DNA of 64,000 bases from the NCBI GenBank assembly GCA_035235625.1, contig CP141141.1, positions 38,036,219 to 38,100,218 of the forward strand, in the 5' to 3' direction. The stretch is from Saururus chinensis (lineage: Eukaryota; Streptophyta; Magnoliopsida; Piperales; Saururaceae). The notes beneath the pieces are model-generated. The model had not been told where the DNA came from. It did not search any database and was given only the letters and a program-made list of their open reading frames with translations. The first letter of the stretch is position 1, and every line of letters begins with the position of its first letter. Made by a program: the position numbers and the translations under genes. Positions 12,069 through 24,310 of this stretch are shown piece by piece.

Positions 12069-15000
12069 ATGGAGCCTCCCTCCTCACCCCCAACTTCCGA
12101 CACCTTCATCGTTCATCCTCCACATTCTACACCCCCTCTCCCCACTGCCTCAGATTTTCTTACTGCCGTTCCAGCCTCCATCAAATTTCTAGTATCAAAC
12201 ATGACCTCCCTCATCACTGTCCGCCTTGATGGTTCTAATTTTCTTGTCTGGCTCTGTCCTATCTGCCTACCAACTTCTTCCCTATATTGATGGTTCCCAG
12301 CTGTCCATCTTATTCTGATTGGATCCATTCTGATCATCATCTCCTTGTCTTTTTGCATGCCACTATTGAACCCACCCTTGTCAGCCACTTTATTTCGTAC
12401 ACCACCTTTGCTGCCCTGTGGAGTGCAATCAAGACTCGCTACCTCTTTGCCTCGCCAGCTGCGGTCATTCAATTGATGGGTGATCTTCGTCGTTGCCATC
12501 TTGGCTGAGGAGGGATGGATGCTTATCTTGACCACCTGCGACTCCTCGTTGATCAACTTGTTGTTGTCGATGTTCTTGTAAGTGACCCGGACCTCCTTCA
12601 CCAAACCCTAGCAGGCCTCCCGGCCGAATACTTTGCATTTGTTGCTGGAATTCGGGCATGCAGTGCCTTGGTTCTGGTCGCAAAACTTTGGAATCTTCTT
12701 CTTGTGGAGGAGGTTGCTCTCTCTCTCTCTCTCCAACAGTCGGCCCACACTAGTCCCCCCTTGGCACATCCCATTGCCCTCCATGTCGCCGCCAGTCCCA
12801 TGACCTGTTCTACTCCCTTTGCTCCTCCTGCCATCTCTCCGGCCATCCTCAACACGATCACTGATGCCTTGGGGCATCTTCTTCTTGGTTCTTGTCCGGC
12901 CTCTGCAACGACTCCTATTGTTCCCTCCAACAGCCACTCCGGTTTGCCTCATGCCTCATCTAGTCTTCTCCCCACTCCCCCTGACCGTCTGCCCACTCCT
13001 CAATCTCAACAACAATGGCGTGGGGGCAATGCAGACTGCCAAAAAATCGTGGCCAAGGGGTCCCCTGACGCTACCAACCTTCATTCTAGATATGCGGGGC
13101 CCCACATTGCTATCAACTGCAAAGAGCGTTTCAATGCCTTCCACCCAGGCCCTACCACGGGTCCCGGCCTTGCCATGAGTGACCAAGGAGTCAGGTCCCA
13201 CTCCTCTGATTGGCTTCTTAATTCTGGTGCCAATGATCACATCACTCCGGATCCGAATTACATCACCACCCTGGCATCCAACCCTGGTCCCTCCCACTTC
13301 AACATTGGTAACAACCACTCCCTCCCTATCTCCTCCACAGGTAGCACCACCCTCTCTCTTCCCACCTCCACACTTCGACTTAACAATGTCCTTCACACAC
13401 CCACCATTGCCGACAATCTACTTTCAGTACACAAACTTGCCCGTGATAATGGTTGTTCTCTAACCTTTACTGCGTCTGATGTGTCTATTTAAGACAATAA
13501 GTCTAAGCGCATCTTGTACCGAGGCCCATATCGTAACGGCGTCTACCCTCTCTTCTCCGTCCCTTCGTACGTTCTCCACGTCACTACTTCCTCTTCTAAC
13601 ATCTGGCATCGTCGACTTGGTCATCCTTCTACCACCACTTTTAATTCCATTGTATCAACTTTTCCTTTTTCTGCCTCTAAGCTAAAAAATTTAGTTTGTA
13701 AAAGTTGTCATGTTAGTAAATCTCACAAATTACCATTTCCTCTTTCGCACGGATCATCTACTCGTCTACTTGAACTTATTCACTCTGACGTCTAGGGCCC
13801 CTCGCCTGTTCTTTCATTCCTTGGTTACCAATACTACGTCATATTCATTGATGATTACTCTCGCTACACCTGGCTATACCCTCTCAAACTCAAATCGGAT
13901 GTCTTTGAAGCTTTTCTTACCTTTCAGTCCATGGTCGAAAACGCTCTCCCTCATTGTATAATCTTCTTCCGTTCTGACAACGGCCGTGAGTATGTCAACT
14001 CTCACTTCACCTCTTCCGGCATTACCCATTAGTTGTCCTGCCCTCACCCCCCCGAACAAAACAGTGTTGCTGAATGTAAACACCATCACATCATTGAAAC
14101 CACATCACCCTTCTTACTGCTGCCCACATGCCCCCTTCCTATTGGGTTGATGCTGCCTGCACTGCCACATATCTCATCAATCGTTTCCCTACTCCCACCT
14201 TAAAAACACCTCCCCCTATCAACTACTTTATCTCACTCCTCCTAATTATACTCATCTTCACACCTTCGGTTGTTGGTGCTACCCATGGACCCGTCCTTAC
14301 TCTAACCACAAACTTGAACCTTGTTCTATTCCTTGTGTCTTCATCGGTTATTGCCCAACTACTAAAGGTTATCGATGCCTTGACCCCACCACCCATCGCA
14401 TTTACATCTCTCGCCATGTCCACTTCGTTGAAACCGAATTTCCCTTTCTCCATCTCTCTCCTGCTACCCCATCTCCCCCTCACGTTATTCCCACTCTACC
14501 TCTTCCTCCACCTACCTCCCTCCACCCCCCTTCTACACCCCCCCATTCTCCTTCAAACCCAACTGCCCCTCCCACCCCCACTCTTCTCTGACATTATCAC
14601 TCCCTACCACCCCACCACCTCTCCCCAACCCTTCTCATCCGATGATTACCTATAGAAAAATTGGCACTTTCCGTCCTCGCATCCCACTCTCCCTCATTGC
14701 TCAAACCTCCCCACAAACCGAACCCACCTCCTTTCGCATTGCCTCCCAAGTTTCAGAGTGGTGTGATGCTATGCACGCCGAGTATACGGCTCTTCTCAAG
14801 TAGGGTACTTGGACCCTTGTTCCTCCACCACTCAACTCTGACATCATTGGGTGTCGATGGACCTACAAAATCAAGCAGGGTCCTGATGGCTCCATCTCTC
14901 GATACAAGGCCTGTCTCGTTGCCAAAGGTTTCACTCAAGAATAAGGACAAAACTATCATGAAACCTTCAATCCCATTGTGAAACCATACACCATTCAAAT

Positions 15001-15417
15001 TATACTCAGTCTTGCTGTTTCCATAGCCTGAATTGTGAAACAGCTGGACATCTCTAATGCCTTTCTCCATGGTACCATTGAGGAAGAACTATACATGGCT
15101 CAACCTCCTGGCTTAATTGATTCCACTCGTCCCCACTATGTGTGTCGGCTCCACAAAGCCTTATACGGTCTCAAACAAGCCCCCCGCCAATGGTATGCTC
15201 GACTCTCATCCTACCTTCACAACCTGAGGTTCTGTGCCTGTTATGCTAACACCTCATTCTTCCTCCATCAAACTGACTCTCAGGTTACTATCCTTGTTAT
15301 TTATGTTGACGACATCCTCATTACGGGCACTCACACCACTTTCATCGATCACATCTTTACCCATCTTGGTCGAGTCTTTATTGTAAAAGACTTGGGTCTT
15401 CTCCACCACTTTCTTGG
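12069..15417 (+). pseudogene. Ty1-copia gag-pol, degenerate and 3'-truncated
   Basis: Gag begins at ATG 12069 (MEPPSSPPTSDTF; VRLDGSNFLVW) and continues through 12287-12504 and 12515-about 12900 with frameshifts. The protease motif near 13210 reads WLLNSGANDH, where WLLDSGASDH is expected, so the catalytic Asp is Asn. The GAG-pre-integrase region with its His/Cys zinc pattern (HRRLGHP, then CKSCH) spans 13514-13795. Integrase follows with HSDV, RSDNGREY and VAECKHHH. Reverse transcriptase reaches LKQAPRQWY and ILVIYVDDILITG (about 15170-15330), then HHFLGK at 15418 where homology stops. In-frame stops include 13490-13492, TAG where TGG is expected near 13793, TAG near 14031 and stops near 14802 and 14942. 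Frames are mostly shared, so decay is by substitution plus a few indels. Confidence 0.9.
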
Positions 15418-15530
15418 GAAAATAAGCTTATGATACTCATTTTTAAGTACTCAATCACTTAAATTAAATAAAATAGAGTTATTAAGATAAAATAACTTTT
15501 TTTACTAAATAGACTATTAATTTGAGACGA
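15418..15530 (-). mobile_element. Half of a Stowaway-like MITE
   Basis: This matches 33963-34082 and the minus strand of the complete MITE at 45827-46027. Its other half was lost at the copia junction. Confidence 0.7.
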
Positions 15531-15554
15531 AAAAAATATATGTAATAAATTTGT

Positions 15555-15794
15555 CCAACAAAATCCTCTAAATGTTATATGGCGGATTTTAATTGGAGAG
15601 AGAAGGTGTCTTATTTAATTCACTTTTTCCAGCCCAACAAAAACTTATCTTTGCAATATTCTCATATAAAAAAATCATTGCAACATCACATCACAACCCA
15701 TATCTCTGAGAAGCCCAAACCAACAAAACCTGTGGCATGCCGAAGGCCCACCTTCTTGTCCTCCCTTTCCCGCCCGGCCCAACCCTCCAAAATG
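15555..15794 (+). promoter_or_regulatory. Orphan copy of the NDC1 promoter
   Basis: This is a near-identical copy of 34100-34345, including repeated GCCCA/GGCCCA motifs and the CCCGCCCGGCCCAACCCTCC box. It stops 66 bp before the position of the NDC1 start codon. It now faces the antisense side of a truncated hAT transposase. Confidence 0.8.
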
Positions 15795-17029
15795 TGTAGC
15801 ACTTATAAGTTCAATTAAAAGTCCATTTCCATAGGTATCATCTACTTTTAAAAACTCTATAAAATATTCTTCTATTTTATTGGATTAGCTGATATATCAA
15901 CACATTGCAACATAAGAGTCATTTGTTCTTGATGACTAGCAACTGGAGTACAATTATGTATAATAGAAAAATATTTGGCTTCTTTAATTTTACTGATTAT
16001 TTTATTTTTTTATTTTGAATGCTAAGATTTGTATTAATTCATTTTGTATATTATGTCCAACGTGATGATTATGAATTTTACCATGTTTAATGCGTCGAAT
16101 ATGTTCTTGCATAATCAGATCAAATTCTGCAATCATTTCAATTGGGCTAGAAGATTTTCCATTATTATCTTGATAGATCTTCTCATTTTTTCCACAAAAT
16201 GCCAAGTTATTTTTTGCAAGATTCCTAACCACATCAATAATTCTTAATAATACTTTTTTTTCAATGCTCTTTCTCTTTATTAATTTGTTCTTAGTTGTCC
16301 TTATCAATTTTTAATTTTTTTAATAATCTTATTTCTAAATCCACCCAAGTATTCATGTTAGTTATGTGTTCATTAGTTATCTCATGGCTTTTAAGCTTAA
16401 TGCTAAGATTTTTCCAATCTTTTGCTCCTTCATTGAGACTTGTTCTAGATTTTGAATTAAACAACTTGCAACAAAAATAATATATTTTATCTAAATCTTT
16501 TGAATACACTAGTTATTTTCTATTATGTTTTTCTCCATTTGGTAGTTTACGAATGTAATGTGTAGTTAAAAAATGCCTATGAGTCTTTATCTTTAGGAAA
16601 AATTATATTTTTTTTCTTTAATTAGACTTCTTTCTACTAATAAATTTTTGAACTTTGTATCAATGTTTACCCATTATCCTGGATCATAAATGTTTATAGA
16701 AATATAATAAGATATTTTATTAAAGTCTTCATCTTGTTTATCTATTTTAGTCAAATTTTCACTTTCTTCTAAATTTTTTTTATATTCTTCATTAGGAATA
16801 GAATTTAATCATTTATTATGCTCATTGTTATCATTTTCATTTGCTAATTCATTATCTTCTAGTTCTTTAAGAATTGGTTGTTCAATTACTAAATTGCCGC
16901 TTAAGCTTCCCATTAAATTTTGTTTATTACTTGTTACAAATTTATCAAGGGCTCCTTTTTAGAATGAATTAATTTATCTACTCTTTTTTTTAGTTTTTCA
17001 TATCCTGATTTGTATTTTCTATTAGACAT
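15795..17029 (-). pseudogene. hAT-family transposase, TTF-type zinc finger (ZMYM1-like), truncated
   Basis: Read on the minus strand it starts MSNRKYKSGYEKLKKRV at 17029. It continues with a TTF-type zinc-finger domain (VYSKDLDKIYYFCCKLF, WKNLSIKLKSHETNEHI-like, about 16500-16290). Next come LAFCGKNEKIYQDNNG and NIQNELIQILA (16307-16020), then [12 protein letters not shown] and EFLKVDDTYGNGLLIELISAT up to 15795. Many stops and frameshifts are present. The catalytic and dimerisation regions beyond LISAT are absent because the duplication breakpoint cuts here. The 5' flank 17030-17290 is AT-rich and may hold the element's own promoter on the minus strand. Confidence 0.85.
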
Positions 17030-17302
17030 ATTTATTATTATATATTTGTAAACAAAACAAAGGCTTTGAAATATAAAACTATTATAAAATAATAAGAAAA
17101 GAGCAAAATAACTTAAAAAATAATATAAATAAAATTTTAAAATTAAAATATAAAAAAAATTGATGTGACCACTAATCTCCAAATTTGCAAGAGATGAGAG
17201 ATGATAAGAGGTGAGATGAAAGACTTTGTCCTTGACAATTGAAAATTGAGATAAATCTAAGATCAAAATGGGTGAGAGGAGTTTGACTTATTTATAATGA
17301 AC

Positions 17303-17400
17303 GTGGCTATTTAAACCCCTATTTTTTCACTGTATCCCCCAAACAAAAGCAAAAAGTTAGATTTTTTTTTACTTTTATACCCCACATTTCCCCCACTAGC
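17303..17400 (+). repeat. Inverted-repeat arm (left), partner at 23560-23655
   Basis: CGTGGCTATTTAAACCCC, a T-rich tract and TATCCCCC match the reverse complement of 23655-23560. The arms are about 95 bp, imperfect and 6.2 kb apart. I could not find a target duplication outside them. Confidence 0.7.
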
Positions 17401-17409
17401 TTGCTTTTT

Positions 17410-19091
17410 AGTTCCCCATTTACCTTTCTCTTTTTTCCCCCACAAGTTAACCTAAAGAACATAATTTTTTTTTAGACTTTCTTCTCCTCCTCGAGGTTGA
17501 GCACTGTAGCTCCAACGTACACTGTAGATCCGATGACGATTAAAAAGCTCCTACGACCAAAAAGTAGAACTCTTCCAAGACTCCAACATGGTTTCTACGT
17601 TTTGACAATAATGTTCCTTGTAGCAAAAAATATACAAACTCTTCAAAATATATAAACAATGAAATGTCTCAACAAACTCTATAATGTCTCAGTGTCTGAA
17701 ATTTAAATGTCTCAACGATTGAAATTTAAATGTCTCTAACAAACGACTGCCATTAAAATGTCCCAACAAACACAAACAATTTGAGGCTATTTAGAAACCC
17801 GCTTTTCTGCCCTTTCCTTTCACTGCTTTAGTTTTAAGTCAAGTTGCCCTTCTTTTTCCAGTGTCATTGATACTTGGACCAAGTTCATCGTAAAGGAGCT
17901 CTTCAAGTGCTAAGCTTACTTTTCTCCTCCTCCCCTGCATGACCTTCTTCTTGTTCTCTCTCAACAACATTAGTTTCTTCGTCAATTTCTAGTCTTTGTT
18001 CGTGTCACTTGCATTTCCTTCTAATTCATCATCTCTAAGTACATCTTCACCAACATCTGCATCTTTTGATTCAACTCGTCATCTCCTATATGATGTTGTT
18101 GGGTGTGGCTTTGTCATCTAGTGTATGGAGAATAAAAGTAAAGGTTAGCCTCAATATTAGTTCATAGTTCTTTAATTAGTGCAAATATATGCATAAACGA
18201 AAAAAAAAACAAATCCAATTTTGCATTCAATTTCATCAATTCCATGAGCAACCTCTCATGATAAGGTGAAAGGCCTAGACGCAACATAAAAGGCAAAGAA
18301 TAATAAATACCTTATGAAAGAATTTTATCATCAAAATTATATAAAAAAAAAGTTCCTTGTGGTTCATCCTATTTTAAATAGTACTATCTTCCATACTACT
18401 GGGTAACTCCCATGACTTTCATTATCATATAATCTAACCATAAGACAAGATTTTGAGCATTTAAGAGTTCCAATATGTAAAATAAACTTCTATGTGAAAG
18501 TTGTACCCTAGAAAAATAGACCCTCTTGGCTGCACGACAATTATAATTTTTCCATTTGTTTCCTATTGCCTAACGCAAGGGATATGTACTAAAGGTATAT
18601 ATAAATTTACCAAGAGACATAAAGTCAATTAGCCCTCATTTCAACAATTATACTTTTAAAAAAAATGTTGATTAAGCTCATCATTAGAGGAAATTAGGAG
18701 CTTTCCTGAAAAAGCAGTTCGCATTTCCTAATTTTAAATCCCCACAAAAGTGTTCATGGTGGGTGCAACAGATGTCCACCCTATCCATTAAAAAAACTAC
18801 AAACATACCAATAGGTAAAAAATAATCTGATACAGTCAATACTCTGTTGCATAAAGAGGAATTAACATGCATAAAGTTGGAAAAATGTATTTCACCATTA
18901 TTTAAGCATTTTAACATTACACTAATAAATGCATAAATGATTAATGTATAATATAAAACGGGAGCACTTAAATTTGACCTTAAGCATTTTGACAAACATC
19001 AACTATGCACACATTAACATTCCCACAAAAGCCACAAGAGTCAGTTTCTCTCAAATCGGAAATAAAACAACAGTAAAAATTATATAGTGTT
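17410..19091. other. Intergenic, no supported gene
   Basis: Non-coding AT-rich DNA. The minus strand of about 18140-17860 reads as a short Glu/Asp/Lys-rich stretch (DDELEGN, EELLYDELG) with stops. It could be the relic of a coding exon; I do not recognise it. Confidence 0.4.
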
Positions 19092-22000
19092 TGTCACGAC
19101 CCGGATTTTTAAAAATATTATTAAATAGCACGAACGGTAAGTAGCGAGAATTTTTTTTTTCTTAAATACAAAATAAACCCTTCAATTAAATATTCAGGTC
19201 ATGATAACCGGGGTTCATAAATACGGATATCAAATCATATAATATTATTTAACGTCTGAAAATTCATAAAGAATAGCTCATCCATCTAAGTACAAATTCG
19301 TCATCCGTCCGTAAATAAATAACTAAGTTGACTCTCACGCTAGCGAAACACTTACGTACCGGAGTTGCAGAAACACTGAAACTTCATCTTGTGCTCGCCT
19401 GTCTTGGTCTCACTTATCGTCGCTTCGAAAATATGCAACCAGCCAAACCAAATAACCACTACAACAACAATGGAACCTCTCTCCCTTCAGGAGAAGAGCT
19501 TCCAAAGAACAAAAGGTTTAATTAATATTTTTTGGATCGGGCCAACATCACCTGATGTTAGTTGCCTACGTACTTATCAGATAACATCTCCAATGTTTCC
19601 AACAAGATCGGATCTAGATGTAATTCTGCCTAGAAACTACTTTATCCTAAGAAGCATAACATCACACATGCAATGCTTAGGTATTTTCAATAAACCTACA
19701 TTTTAGTAAGTTCTTTAATCGTTCCACTTGTCTAATTAACAAGCAATATTAAACAATATTATTAATTATCTCACATCCCTTGTTCGATAATTAAAACTAT
19801 CAAATATGTAATCACTTAGAGATAACTTGCCCCTCGAGAAATCTCCAAATATAGTACTCCAACCTTTGAGTAGACTTCTTAACAGCAGCTTAACCCAAAT
19901 CCCCAGGGCTCTCAAAAGCCTGCACGAATCTGGAGAAGAGGATCTCAACTGTGCTCATGGACACAAATTGGCAAGAAACACAAGCCTTCCATGATGCTCA
20001 TGTATCTCCGCTTTTCGTACGTACTAAATAGTCCTAGGAAGACCTGCGGGAGACCCGCAGTAAAGACCCTCTGGTCAATACCCAAACCATTGTGGCGATG
20101 AAGAAGCATATCACAATCTCCACTATCCCAACTCTGGGAGAAAATGTCTTATAAGACATTACTAATGTATCCATAGAAGCCCCAGGTCTTTATGACCATT
20201 GACTCCCCCAAACATTTGAACTTAGACTAGATTATTTCCATCCAGTCAAGTATCCGCTCAACCATTTGGGTCTTCTTCACCTGGTGAATCGGCCCAATAA
20301 ATAGCTCATCCACTGAGCTATGACTCAGAGAACATCCCATAACCACCCTTAGTTCATTAACCAAGGTAAAATTTTATGTCAGGGCCCCGTTCACTCCATG
20401 AACTGGTCCCAACCCTAAAGAGGGTATTTTAGTATTTATCTTGATTAGTTGTTCTCCCCCAATCCAACGGCAACCCATGTCTCTTGATTAAACTTCATTA
20501 ATCTTAAGTTACCGATATATATCAAAGCATCAATAATAAAAACATGCATAAGCATAATCAACATAAATAATATGCATTCACACCAGTGCGTAAATAATGA
20601 ATAAAGGCCCATTGCACTCATTTGTAGGGCTAGGGCTCAACTAGTTCAAGCCCGAGAGTGTAAACAACTCTAACGCCTTTCGCGAATTACATATATAACA
20701 CTCTAGTCAATCGATGTACTTGATTGCAAACATGTGTAATATGCTGCCTTAAACCTTAAGAATTAGGGTTCTTCCCCTTGTTTTCCATGACATTGTGACC
20801 TGTCAAGGTCTTTGTGTCTCTTACTAGTCACACCCCTTCCTTTTGAAGCCATTTAACATCATTATAGACCACCCTAACGCTAGTAGTTAGGTTATTAGTT
20901 TCGGCAAACAGAGTACATTGCCCCTAAGGGCATTAGGGTAATTTTACCACCTAGGGTATGTTACCCTCCCTTGGGTCATTTATTCATCTCACTACCCTTT
21001 TATTTATTTTAAGTCTCCACTCTCAAACTAACACGCGCTTCTATTCACACGAATGTGGGCGGGTCCACTTAAAGGGGTATTTCTGTGAATTGGTTTAAGG
21101 CCTTATTGACATTCAATAGGTCCAAAATTGAACTCCATGGTACTACTGGACTTAATGGACTATGTGTAAATTTCCTGGTGTGTGACGGGGTCATGAACCC
21201 CTTGAACCGACCCAGGTTTGCTTAACGGTTTAAGATTAACCCTAGGGGCAAGATAGTCAATTACCCACTCACTAGGATTTTTCCTCACCAAGTGGTTTGG
21301 TCCATAACTAGGGCACACATTAAAATCTTACTGAAAATTTCTATAATTTTTAAATCCACTTTCTAGGCCCCTGAACCGAAGCCCCTAGTCGGGTAAATAG
21401 TTTTCACACGATGATTTAACTACCAGGGGTAAAAAGGTCATTTCACAATCTCTGGGATTTTTCCCAAGTATGAAACTACTCTCTAAATATATACTGATAA
21501 TTTTTCTAGCAAGAGAAGGGCCCTGAACCGGATTCGGTTCAACACCTCTTTTTTTTTTTTAATAAAACCGGGTCGGGTCTACAGTTCTAGCTCGGAACGG
21601 GCCAGACCCGCAGACCCGCCTGCGGGTCGTCTTCCCTGTGGAGATGCCAGTAGGGCTGCGGGCGGCTGGCCTGGCCCTCTAGCCACCGGCCCGGTGATCT
21701 AATCACCGGTAGAAGAATTCCGCTAGAGAAAGAAGACCGGATCTGAAAGCAACAACCGATGCACGCAGATCTGAAATTTATATTAAGATGGCCTAAAATT
21801 TCCGACCGCCGGAAAGCACGATGGCCACCAAGACCAGGAGCAAGGCCGGGCCTGGTCAGATCATCTCCAAGCGGCGAATCTAACGGGCCTAGCCTCGCTT
21901 CAATTCGGTGGCCGTCGACCAACATCAAATCCATTGGGTTTTGCCCACGTCTGTCCGCGAGCAGAACTGCCGGCGGGAGCAGCAGCCGTCACGAACGGAG

Positions 22001-22696
22001 TTGGGGCAGGGCCTGTTCAATTCGCCGCCGGGCGGCGAATCTAAGGGACCCAGTCCCCGATGCCGGTAGGCGGTGCTTGCCGGCCAGAGCCCAAATCCGG
22101 TTACTATACACAGGCGTATTCTTCTTAATTAATTAAAGGATTAATGCTCTAATTAAGAAATTGAAACAATTACACCCCTAAACCTCTTCATCACATAATC
22201 AAGTTTATTGAATGATCTTACCTTAATTACCGATTTGTTGTCGATCCATCGCCGCCGGAGCTTAGCCGGAGCCTCGTAGGAAAATTTCATCAACGGCTCC
22301 CCCCCCCCCCTCCATATTAACCCTAATTTGCCTTTTTATATCCATAGAGATTAGGGTTTTCTAATCTCATTAAGAGTTGGTCTAATTGAGCCTATTTTTT
22401 ATTAATTTCTGTCACAAAAATAATCGGGCCCGTATAGTGACTTAAACGGCCAATTCGGGTAAACGGGCCCTGCACGATATGTTCAACTTCGAACGGTCGT
22501 ATCTCCCTCATCCGAACTCCGATTCACGCGTTCTTGATGGCATTTCAAAGCTCTTTCTGTCTAATTTCCATACATATAGGTTTAAACCACCAATTCTAAA
22601 CATTGAATAAGTTATTCCAATGAGAACCTCAAGGGATCCTTTACCCTAATTTCCCGTGATCAAATTCGGGAATTTAGAAAATTCCCGGACGTTACA
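19092..22696. mobile_element. Solo-LTR-like element, about 3.6 kb
   Basis: It begins TGTCACGACCCGG and ends CGGACGTTACA, the typical TG...CA ends of large plant Ty3-type LTRs. Near the right end it has the sequence CGTATCTCCCTCATCCGAAC that I recognise from such LTRs. No second copy, no internal coding region and no clear target duplication are seen (GTGTT left, TTATC right). It could therefore be a recombined or partly deleted element. Confidence 0.65.
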
Positions 22697-23559
22697 TTAT
22701 CCAGATCGTAGGTCACTTAAATTATATGTTGTAATAATCAGTCCTACATCATTTAAGAGGGTTCATATGCATGTGACAAGAAAAAATAATAACATAGACG
22801 GAAGAAAAAAAAGAAGAGCCCTCAAGTAGTTACAAGCTAAAAAAAATGGAACAACTGCTCTCAACGAACCGATTTCTATGTCTTAATGCAAACAAAATTT
22901 GGCGATCATAAAAGGACGATCCCAAAGCCTGTTCGAAAATAAAACAATTGAGAAAAGGACCGCTTTGTGAAATGAAGGATCATACTATCATAGAGTCGAG
23001 TCCACAGCTTGTCTTTCCCGGACCAAACACTAGCACTGATTTGCTTTTAAATCTAACAATGAACAAGATAATAGAAATTAAGAAGATGTAAAAACCAAAT
23101 AAATATGCTATATCATTTACCTCCAAAAAGGTAGCGAGTTTTCTGCTCCAATCACCGCTGGTTTGCCTGGTCCTTTACTGCAATCTCTCCCACAAGAGAA
23201 GAGAAGTCTGCAAATGAGACATTGGAAGAACCAAAACACGAGCACCAAAACCAAAGTCCAATGCCCGAAGCCATGACCAGTCCAGAATCCTCTACTTTGC
23301 AGTGCACTTCGTGGATGGTTGATGGCGGGTAGTGGCCGTAGGTTAATTGATTCATAGCGACGAAGGCAATTGAGAGAACAAGAGAGTTCTGGTGGTGGCG
23401 ACAAAGACCTCGACAATGTGGACAGCACCTGGTAGTGGCATCATGAAGGGGAAAGAGGAACGACAGATTTGGGCGGGCCTTATGGTGAAGCCGCGAGGGA
23501 GGTGAAGGATGGGGGTACACTTGAGTTAAAATAATAACTGCTATTATTTTTAAAAATGG
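22697..23559. other. Intergenic, possible exon relic
   Basis: No gene can be supported. The minus strand around 23210-23118 reads LFSCGRDCSKGPGKPAV up to a GTAAAT donor-like site, which may be a stray exon or chance. Confidence 0.3.
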
Positions 23560-23655
23560 GGTTTACGTGAGCAACTTCAAAAGTTAAATGTGGGGTGTAC
23601 AAATAACGGGGGATACTAGGAAAAAATGAGGTTTAAATAGCCACGTATCAATTTG
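23560..23655 (-). repeat. Inverted-repeat arm (right), partner at 17303-17400
   Basis: It contains GGTTTAAATAGCCACG at its outer end and TGTGGGGTGTAC inside, matching the left arm in reverse. Together they could be long terminal inverted repeats of a DNA transposon later split by the LTR at 19092-22696. Confidence 0.7.
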
Positions 23656-23899
23656 GAATAGAAAAGTGGAAGACTAAGTTTCCTTGGGCCTTGAAAATTG
23701 AATAGTCTAAGGTAATAAATTAAAGTAAGTGAGTGTTGGGTATATATGTGGTTTTATTTAAGACAATGGAATATTTCAACCTCATTAAATATAGAAAGCG
23801 ACTCCTTTAGATTGAATTTGTGATTTCCTAAACCTATGGCGAAAACAAAGTACATTAATTAAGGGGGATATGACATAAAGAAAGTACAACAGCCTGTAA

Positions 23900-24310
23900 A
23901 ACTCGGCTTGTTTACAGAACTTGAGCGAGAGGGGCCGCCATGGAGAGAGAGAGAGAGAGATTATCAGCATCTGCCTCTTCGGTTCCAGTTCTTTCACTGC
24001 AGACTTCAATGTCAATACCGACTACTCTTTACTCTTCACTTGGAACTCGCAAACTTCGCACCTATAAATTTCAGCCTGAGAAATTTGTACGTCTAGGTTG
24101 CTCTGCACTACGCAAGCCTGTCACCATACGTACTGCTAACAAATAGCTCTCTACTTGTTCATTTTATGTGATAGAAGGCTCTTGTACGCCCCTTCGTTCA
24201 CTGTTTGGGGTCCATAAGTTTCATCTTCTCTGCGTTCTTGTGGTGGTTGGAGCTTGGCAGAAGTTGATAAAAAAGATCGCAGTTGAGCTGATCAGTGTGT
24301 GCATCACCAA
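23900..24310 (+). other. 5' leader region of helicase copy 2
   Basis: The region upstream of the helicase start holds a (GA)n tract (23943-23961). It also holds a Ser/Arg-rich open frame at 23940-24146 (MERERERLSASASSVPVLSL) that looks transit-peptide-like but has no visible continuation. It is most likely leader or promoter DNA; an alternative is a captured first exon of a plastid-targeted gene. Confidence 0.35.

Larger units (their letters stand above)
8962..15417 (+). mobile_element. Composite insertion: LTR pieces, tandem array and 3'-truncated Ty1-copia element
   Basis: This block replaces only about 129 bp (33834-33962) of the sister copy. From left to right it holds an inverted LTR-like piece, low-complexity DNA, the palindromic array, the end of a copia 5' LTR (CTACA at 11164), a primer binding site, a pyrimidine-rich leader of about 900 bp and gag-pol. 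RNase H, polypurine tract and 3' LTR are missing. The right end breaks inside a Stowaway-like MITE. Confidence 0.8.
1..15794 (+). repeat. Tandem segmental duplication, left copy
   Basis: Exons, introns and intergenic DNA match 26668-34345 in the same order and orientation. The match covers the helicase 3' half, about 4164-5812, 7663-8961 and 15418-15794. It ends with the NDC1 promoter fragment, up to the AAAATG at 15789-15794. It is interrupted by a 272-bp element (4392-4663), a solo LTR (5813-7657) and a 6.5-kb block (8962-15417). By eye, exons differ by a few percent and intergenic parts by more. The left end lies outside the window. Confidence 0.93.

Noticed and set aside
21587..22136. Frames of 115 and 125 codons on opposite strands in GC-rich DNA
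   Set aside because: They lie inside the 3.6-kb LTR-like element, where high GC lowers stop frequency. No domain was recognised.
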